Assembly (NCBI GenBank): GCA_951813615.1
Contig: OX638377.1
Coordinates: 1,612,001-1,676,000 of the forward strand
Length of the DNA: 64,000 nt
Source of the DNA: an uncultured Latescibacterota bacterium
Lineage (GTDB): Bacteria; Latescibacterota; UBA2968; UBA8231
Reading direction: 5' to 3'
A model generated the notes under the pieces. The model did not search any database, was not told the origin of the DNA, and worked only from the letters and a program-made list of their open reading frames with translations. This document shows positions 59,360-64,000 of this stretch, one piece after another. The position numbers and the translations under genes are program-made. How positions within the stretch are numbered: the first letter of the stretch is position 1; every line of letters starts with the position of its first letter.

Positions 59360-61324
59360 ATGTTAAAATCAAAAGCAATCAGTCTCTGGCTCCTGTTGGT
59401 GGGGGCCGTCGCGGCGTGGGGTGCCGAGGCTCCGTTCAGCCGGGGCGTCAATCTGACCAATTGGCTGCAAGCGTCCAGTGCGCAGAACGTGCACTTTGCC
59501 AAGTTTGGCCGGGCCGATTTCGAGCAGATCCAACAGCTTGGCTGCGATGTAGTGCGCCTGCCGATTAATCTGCACGCCATGACCAGCGGTCCGCCGGACT
59601 ACCGCATCGATCCCTTGCTCTATTCTTTTCTCGATCAGATTGCAGGTTGGGCTGACGAACTGGGGCTGCATCTGATTTTGGACAACCACTCGTTTGATCC
59701 GGCGGTGAGTACGTCGCCGGATATCGGCGATGTGTTGGTACCGGTGTGGACCCAGCTTGCCGCGCACTTTGCTGCGCATCCGGCCCAGCTCTATTACGAG
59801 ATCCTCAACGAACCGCACGGCATTAGCGACGCGGCTTGGAACGCGATTCAGCAGCAGGTGATCGACGCGATCCGGCAGGTGGATCAGCAGCACGCGATCG
59901 TCGTTGGCCCGGCCAACTGGAACAGCTTCCGCAACCTGAACCGGATGCCGGTCTTTGCCGACGACAACCTCGTGTACACGTTTCACTTCTACGAGCCGTT
60001 TGTCTTTACCCACCAAGGCGCTAGCTGGACCAATCCCTCTTTGGTGCTGCTGCGCGGCGTGCCCTTTCCCTACGATCAGGCGCGGATGCCGGCGTTGCCC
60101 TCGTCCTTACAGGGCACGTGGGTCGGCACTGCGCTGGGCAACTACAGCCAAGAGGGCACCATCACGCAGGTGCGCATACTGATTGACGAGGCCTCAGCCT
60201 TTCAGAAGGATCGCGGCGTGCCGCTGTTTTGCGGGGAGTTTGGGGTGTACAGTCCCAACAGCGATAATAGCGACCGCGTCTTATGGTACGAGGTGGTGCG
60301 GCAGCACATGGAGGAGCGGGGGATCGCGTGGACCATTTGGGATTACCAAGGCGGTTTTGGGCTGTTCGAGCGAGGGTCGGACGAGTTGTTCGAGTTTGAT
60401 CTGAACGTGCCGCTGTTGGAGGCGTTGGGGCTAAACGTGCCGCCGCAACGGGATTTTGTCGCCGAGCCGGACCAACAGGGGTTTGTGCTCTACGAGGACT
60501 CCCTCGGCCCGCACATGATCGAGTCCAATCACCTCAGTGCAGGCACGGTCGATTACTATGACGAGGCGGATCCAGCGGTGGGCCGCTACTGCATGCGCTG
60601 GACTGGGGTGCCGCTCTACGGGTTCATTGGCTTCGACTTCAAGCCTTTCAAGGATATGTCCGCGTTGGCGGCGACGGGCTATGCGGTCGAGTTCTGGGTG
60701 CGGGGGGATACGCCGGGATCGTCGTTTGACATTCGCTTGGTCGATACGGATACCGAAGACCCGGACGATCACCCTTGGCGCATGCGCTATACAATAGATG
60801 AGCAGGTGGCCGCTTGGGACGGTGCGTGGCATAAGGTGCGGGTGCCGCTTGGCGACTTTACCGAACACGGAGCTTGGGAGAATGAGTGGTTCAATCCAAT
60901 CAGCGCGTTCGACTGGCAAGCCGTTGATCGCTTCGACATCGTGGCCGAGCACCACGCCTTAGACGGGACCCAGTTCTGGTTCGATGAACTGCGGATTGTG
61001 GGCCCGGCGCTGACGGCCGTGCTCGGCGAGGCCGCGTCGCAGCCAGCCGCCTTGGCGTTGGCCGCGAATTATCCCAATCCGTTCAACGCAGCGACCGCGA
61101 TCCGCTACGCGCTGCCGGCCGCTGGGCCGGTGCACTTGGCAGTCTATGCGCTGAACGGCCAGCAGGTGCGGACGCTGGTGCAGGGCGCGGCGGCTCCGGG
61201 GTGGCACGTGGCGCGATGGGATGGGCGCGACGACATGGGGCGGGCGGTGGCTAGCGGCGTGTACCTGTATCGCTTAGCCGCTGTGGGTGGGGTGCGGACC
61301 GGGAAGATGACGCTGGTGCGCTGA
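59360..61324 (+). CDS. Secreted GH5-like glycoside hydrolase with FlgD/Ig-like C-terminus
   Basis: A 654-residue exported enzyme. A signal peptide (MLKSKAISLWLLLVGAVAAWGA) precedes a GH5 TIM barrel: RGVNLTNWLQ, CDVVRLPIN, LHLILDNHSF, YYEILNEPHG with the acid/base Glu151, and PLFCGEFGVYS with the nucleophile Glu293. Residues ~380-550 look like a carbohydrate-binding beta-sandwich (AVEFWVRGDTPGSSFDIRLV). The last ~85 residues are a FlgD/Ig-like module (NYPNPFNAATAIRYALPA, WDGRDDMGRAVASGVYLYRL). It hydrolyses a beta-glucan or mannan-type polysaccharide. The tail may direct secretion or anchoring, by analogy with other proteins here. Confidence 0.92.
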   Translation: MLKSKAISLWLLLVGAVAAWGAEAPFSRGVNLTNWLQASSAQNVHFAKFGRADFEQIQQLGCDVVRLPINLHAMTSGPPDYRIDPLLYSFLDQIAGWADELGLHLILDNHSFDPAVSTSPDIGDVLVPVWTQLAAHFAAHPAQLYYEILNEPHGISDAAWNAIQQQVIDAIRQVDQQHAIVVGPANWNSFRNLNRMPVFADDNLVYTFHFYEPFVFTHQGASWTNPSLVLLRGVPFPYDQARMPALPSSLQGTWVGTALGNYSQEGTITQVRILIDEASAFQKDRGVPLFCGEFGVYSPNSDNSDRVLWYEVVRQHMEERGIAWTIWDYQGGFGLFERGSDELFEFDLNVPLLEALGLNVPPQRDFVAEPDQQGFVLYEDSLGPHMIESNHLSAGTVDYYDEADPAVGRYCMRWTGVPLYGFIGFDFKPFKDMSALAATGYAVEFWVRGDTPGSSFDIRLVDTDTEDPDDHPWRMRYTIDEQVAAWDGAWHKVRVPLGDFTEHGAWENEWFNPISAFDWQAVDRFDIVAEHHALDGTQFWFDELRIVGPALTAVLGEAASQPAALALAANYPNPFNAATAIRYALPAAGPVHLAVYALNGQQVRTLVQGAAAPGWHVARWDGRDDMGRAVASGVYLYRLAAVGGVRTGKMTLVR

Positions 61325-61431
61325 AGCTAGCGCTTCTGGTCTGCGTTTTGCTTTTGCCGAACAGCAGGGTGCTCTATTGAATGGGTGCCCATCGGTGAGT
61401 ACATTAACCTACCAAGAAGGAGCTGGCAGGC

Positions 61432-61773
61432 ATGGCAGAACGTTCTCCCCTCGACTACGGCGACCGCCTTGGTCGCCTCGAAGGCATCATTGAGCAGATC
61501 AACGACCGCTTAGGCAGCTTGGAGCGTCGCATGAGCAGCTTAGAGGCCCAGATGAGCAGCTTGAAGAGCGATTTAGAGAGCCGCATGAGCAGCTTAGAGA
61601 TCAAGTTAGAGGCCCGTATAAACAGCTTGAAGAGCGACTTAGAGAGCCGCATGAACAGCTTGGAGAGCAGCCATCGTCGGGACTTTCGCTGGCTGATCGG
61701 CACGATGATCGGCATGTGGGCGACGATGATGGGCTTGCTCGTGACGGTAACCGTTAAGGTCTTTTCGGGCTAG
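61432..61773 (+). CDS. Tail-anchored coiled-coil protein
   Basis: A 113-residue protein. Residues ~12-82 form a heptad coiled coil built of repeated units (SSLEAQMSSLKSDLESRM, NSLKSDLESRMNSLE). The DNA repeats too: gagagccgcatga and agcttgaagagcgattta occur more than once. One C-terminal membrane helix follows (LIGTMIGMWATMMGLLVTVTV). There are no catalytic motifs, and the role is unknown. AAGGAGCTGGCAGGC gives the ribosome site. It is shorter than DUF1640-type relatives. Confidence 0.75.
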   Translation: MAERSPLDYGDRLGRLEGIIEQINDRLGSLERRMSSLEAQMSSLKSDLESRMSSLEIKLEARINSLKSDLESRMNSLESSHRRDFRWLIGTMIGMWATMMGLLVTVTVKVFSG

Positions 61774-61950
61774 CCGAATCTGTAACCGTACAGAAGCGAG
61801 TGTTACCGCGCTTCCACAAACCCACTCCTACGAATTTCTAGTACTGCAAAAGCAGGTCAAGGCACGTAGCGGCAGCGAGGAAATCGCGCTGTCGGTGCGT
61901 GTGCAGCCGTGGTGGCAGTTCTCGACGCGGGCAGATTCCTATTCAGCACA
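61774..61950 (+). other. Intergenic stretch with an open frame lacking a start
   Basis: A plus-strand frame without stops runs through most of this gap and encodes a coding-like string (HSYEFLVLQKQVKARSGSEE, then IALSVRVQPWWQF). It has no start codon, is not similar to anything I recognise, and may be a gene remnant. No terminator is obvious. Confidence 0.3.
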
Positions 61951-63399
61951 TCATGCATCCTTGCGGTCTTCGAGCCAATAGGCGTATAGCCGCGCTTGGT
62001 GCAGATAGAACTTCAGGCGCACTGGTTTTTCAAATACCAGATCGTGCGGGTGTTTCCACTCGTATTTGGCCCGCAGGCTGTCGCCGGTGAAGGGTGGCGG
62101 TTCTTCCCCGGGCACCCAGAAACCGGGGAGGGGTCTGCCGGTCTCGGCGTCTTGGATTTCGGCGTAGATTTCGCCCCAACGGGCGTCGGCGTTGAGGTAG
62201 AGGTCTTGGCCGCGCCAGTGGAAGGGCTGAGTGACGAGGGTGGCGATTTGGTCACCGTCGATGGAGACGAAGCGGTCGGGCGGCAGCTTGGCCAAGCAGA
62301 GCGCGCCCGGGTCGGCGAAGTGGCGCTCGTCCACCCCGAGCCGGAACAGCTCCTTGCAGCGATTGAAGCGCTGGTACATTTCCACGCTGCCCGGTATGCG
62401 GAGGGCGTTGTAGTAAATCCAAATCTCGCCGTCTTCGCGCACCAGCGGCGCACCGGCCATCAGGAGCTGGCTGGTGCCGTAGTTTTCCCCATCCCAAGGT
62501 TCGATGCCGATAAAGGGCGTGCGGTCAGCCACGCGACCCCAAGTGTGCAGATCGCGCGAGACCGCCATTTCAATCTGGTTGATGCGGGTGAAATTGGTGG
62601 CCGGTGGCGGGATGGCACCGATGGGGTTGAAGACGGTGGGGAAGCCGATGTACAGCCCCTGATAGGGCATGACGGCCATGTTGTATATCTCGGCGTGGTA
62701 GTCTTCGTCATCGACGATTGGCGGGGTGATGTACGCTGGGTCGTCGACGATGGTGCGGACGCGCTGGCGGCAGTTTTTCCAGTCGGTTTCGTCGGCGTGG
62801 AAGATGAGTTCGGGCTCGGTGAAGTGGTCGAAGTCGCGGCTGGTCGCCAGCCAGACCGAGCGGCCCCACTCGGTGGACTGCTTGACCATGGCGAGGAATT
62901 GCTCGGTATAGGGGTCGTACACAAACTGGGACTCGTCTTGGCTGGGGACGAAGGAGCTGGGGAGCGGGGTCCAAGCAAAGCCGTCGGGCGAAATGGCACC
63001 GTCGCGGCCGTGGCTGCCGAACAGGGCCTTGTAGCGGCGGTTCGGGTCGGGGTCGCGCTCGTCGCGGACGATGTGGTACAGGCCCGGGCCGTTGGGGTCG
63101 CAGGCGATGTTGTTGTCTTTGTTGCCGTCCAACTCGTATAGCCCGAGGGAGGGCAATTCCCAATGCTCGCCGTCGCGGGAGATGGCCAAGCGGGCTTGCG
63201 GGCCGTTGTACCACCATTCGTAGTGCGCCTCGTCTGGGTTCCACAAGGGCGCACTGCGGCTCTGTATGCCGCCGATGATGCAGGGGCCGCACTTTTTGGG
63301 CGGATGCAGAGTGCGGGTGGTGCCTTGCTCGGAGACTAAGGCGCGGCTGTCGAGAAAGAGTTGGTGGTGCTTTTTGGGATCAATGAGGTCGGTGGACAT
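61951..63399 (-). CDS. Five-bladed beta-propeller glycosidase-like protein
   Basis: A 482-residue protein without a signal peptide. HQLFLDSRALVSEQGTTRTLHPP opens it. Blades carry EAHYEWWYNG, ARLAISRDGEHWELP, GAISPDGFAWTPL, VWLATSRDFDHF, MAVSRDLHTWGRV and DGEIWIYYNAL, the five-bladed pattern shared with 38010-39482 and 14027-15007. A C-terminal beta-sandwich (FTGDSLRAKYEWKHPHDLVF) ends it. It probably binds or cleaves glycosides; catalytic acids are not assigned. It is 9 bases from a dehydrogenase gene on the same strand, which suggests one operon. Confidence 0.74.
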   Translation of the reverse strand: MSTDLIDPKKHHQLFLDSRALVSEQGTTRTLHPPKKCGPCIIGGIQSRSAPLWNPDEAHYEWWYNGPQARLAISRDGEHWELPSLGLYELDGNKDNNIACDPNGPGLYHIVRDERDPDPNRRYKALFGSHGRDGAISPDGFAWTPLPSSFVPSQDESQFVYDPYTEQFLAMVKQSTEWGRSVWLATSRDFDHFTEPELIFHADETDWKNCRQRVRTIVDDPAYITPPIVDDEDYHAEIYNMAVMPYQGLYIGFPTVFNPIGAIPPPATNFTRINQIEMAVSRDLHTWGRVADRTPFIGIEPWDGENYGTSQLLMAGAPLVREDGEIWIYYNALRIPGSVEMYQRFNRCKELFRLGVDERHFADPGALCLAKLPPDRFVSIDGDQIATLVTQPFHWRGQDLYLNADARWGEIYAEIQDAETGRPLPGFWVPGEEPPPFTGDSLRAKYEWKHPHDLVFEKPVRLKFYLHQARLYAYWLEDRKDA

Positions 63400-63408
63400 G
63401 GTTATCGC

Positions 63409-64000
63409 TCATAGCGCAAAGGGTGGAATGCGGAGGAATGCGCCCCCTTGTCGGGAGGACTCTTGGGCCAGCAGACAGGCTTGGGCGGTGGCGAACACCG
63501 AGCGGGTGGGGATGAAGAGGTCGGTGCCGCGTTCAATGGCGTCGATCAGGTTGGCGACGAATGCGCCGCCTTGGTCTGCGGGGAGATCGGGTGTGTACGG
63601 TTCGCGCTCGTTGGTGGCGATGAGCAGGTGGTTGTCGGCATAGGCGCGTAGGTGCGCCGAGCCGGCCGTGCCCATGACGATGAAGCGGGTGTCGCCAAAC
63701 GAGGGTGCGGCTTGGGGCGTGAGCCAGTCGGCGGTGAGGGTTGCCAACGCGCCGTCGGATAACTCAAAGGAAGCCTGCACGTGGTCGTCTAAGCGCGGCT
63801 CTTCCGTGAATCGCTTGCAGGTGGTGAGGGCGTGGACGCCGACGCATTCGGCATTGGTGAGCCAGCGGATTTGATCGACGCCGTGGCAAGCGAGGTCGTG
63901 GAACGCGCCCGTGTACTGCTCCGGGTCGAAATACCACGCCGGGGCTGTGTCGCGGCGGATCTTGTGCGGGTGAGTGGAGATGAGGCTGGCGATGTCCCCG
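63409..64000 (-). CDS. Gfo/Idh/MocA-family oxidoreductase, C-terminal part (runs off the right edge)
   Basis: The reverse strand from 64000 reads without stops to 63409, 197 residues in all. It shows GDIASLISTHPHKIRR, AWYFDPEQYTGAFHDLACHG and VDQIRWLTNAECVGV, the conserved middle of Gfo/Idh/MocA dehydrogenases with the catalytic D-x-x-x-H pair. It ends with FVANLIDAIERGTDLFIPT. The N-terminal Rossmann domain is beyond the window. It lies upstream of, and probably cotranscribed with, the propeller gene at 61951. Confidence 0.9.
   Translation of the reverse strand, partial: GDIASLISTHPHKIRRDTAPAWYFDPEQYTGAFHDLACHGVDQIRWLTNAECVGVHALTTCKRFTEEPRLDDHVQASFELSDGALATLTADWLTPQAAPSFGDTRFIVMGTAGSAHLRAYADNHLLIATNEREPYTPDLPADQGGAFVANLIDAIERGTDLFIPTRSVFATAQACLLAQESSRQGGAFLRIPPFAL

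Noticed and set aside
61996..63141. 381-codon plus-strand frame opposite the propeller gene at 61951
   Set aside because: It is Val/Gly/Glu-rich without motifs, whereas the minus strand has repeated propeller blades.

Overview
The window is a GC-rich chromosomal stretch from a bacterium that I cannot name. The gene families suggest a Latescibacterota/Poribacteria/Planctomycetes-like organism. That is inference from several sulfatases, several phytanoyl-CoA-dioxygenase (PhyH) proteins, several Gfo/Idh/MocA dehydrogenases, three enolase-superfamily dehydratases, many beta-propeller proteins, and large secreted proteins with FlgD/Ig-like C-terminal tails (NYPNPF-type). There is one tRNA (Val, TAC) and no rRNA, CRISPR array or recognisable transposase.

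Layout. 1-534 is the 5' part of tyrS. 736-5658 is a one-carbon operon: a dehydrogenase, a dimethylglycine/sarcosine-dehydrogenase-like flavoprotein fused to GcvT, and a DmdA-like methyltransferase. 5663-10224 is a former two-gene unit (a putative TIM-barrel-like protein and a Gfo/Idh/MocA dehydrogenase) split by a SIR2-domain gene. 10306-11211 holds two antitoxin genes and a toxin relic. 11241-16135 carries a double-PhyH protein, a DUF1028 protein, a five-bladed propeller and an enolase-superfamily enzyme. 16323-18101 has a PcfJ-like gene beside tRNA-Val. 18138-26176 is a sulfatase block with a duplicated sulfatase, a DUF6785-like membrane protein and a CBM9-like secreted protein. 26207-39482 holds large secreted propeller/discoidin proteins, an MFS transporter, an M14 peptidase, a PhyH enzyme and a P-loop protein. 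39672-44348 is a degraded defence island: a RES protein, an AlbA_2 ATPase, an hsdR relic, and a HipA-like/HIRAN pair lying inside hsdR. 44516-51892 returns to catabolic genes: CBM9-like, SSS symporter, PhyH, 2-hydroxyacid dehydrogenase, sulfatase and M24 peptidase. 51970-54002 is a second defence patch: an AAA ATPase plus TOPRIM pair and an MNT nucleotidyltransferase with a truncated partner. 54069-64000 is another carbohydrate/organic-acid block with two enolase-superfamily enzymes, a LamG protein interrupted by a propeller, a GH5 enzyme, and a Gfo/Idh/MocA gene running off the right edge.

How it fits together. Most genes look like a scavenging set for sulfated or methylated organic matter: sulfatases remove sulfate, glycosidases and propeller proteins act on sugars, and dehydratases and dehydrogenases process the acids and polyols. 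The GcvT-type proteins take methyl groups from N- or S-methylated compounds. This is inference from families.

The most unusual signal is in the defence genes. The SIR2 gene is flanked by a 125-bp imperfect direct repeat of the 3' end of the neighbouring gene. The HipA-like/HIRAN pair is flanked by a ~61-bp imperfect direct repeat of the 5' end of hsdR. The AAA/TOPRIM pair directly abuts a fragment that looks like a truncated MNT partner. In all three the module is joined, almost to the base, to a remnant of another gene, and no integrase is visible.
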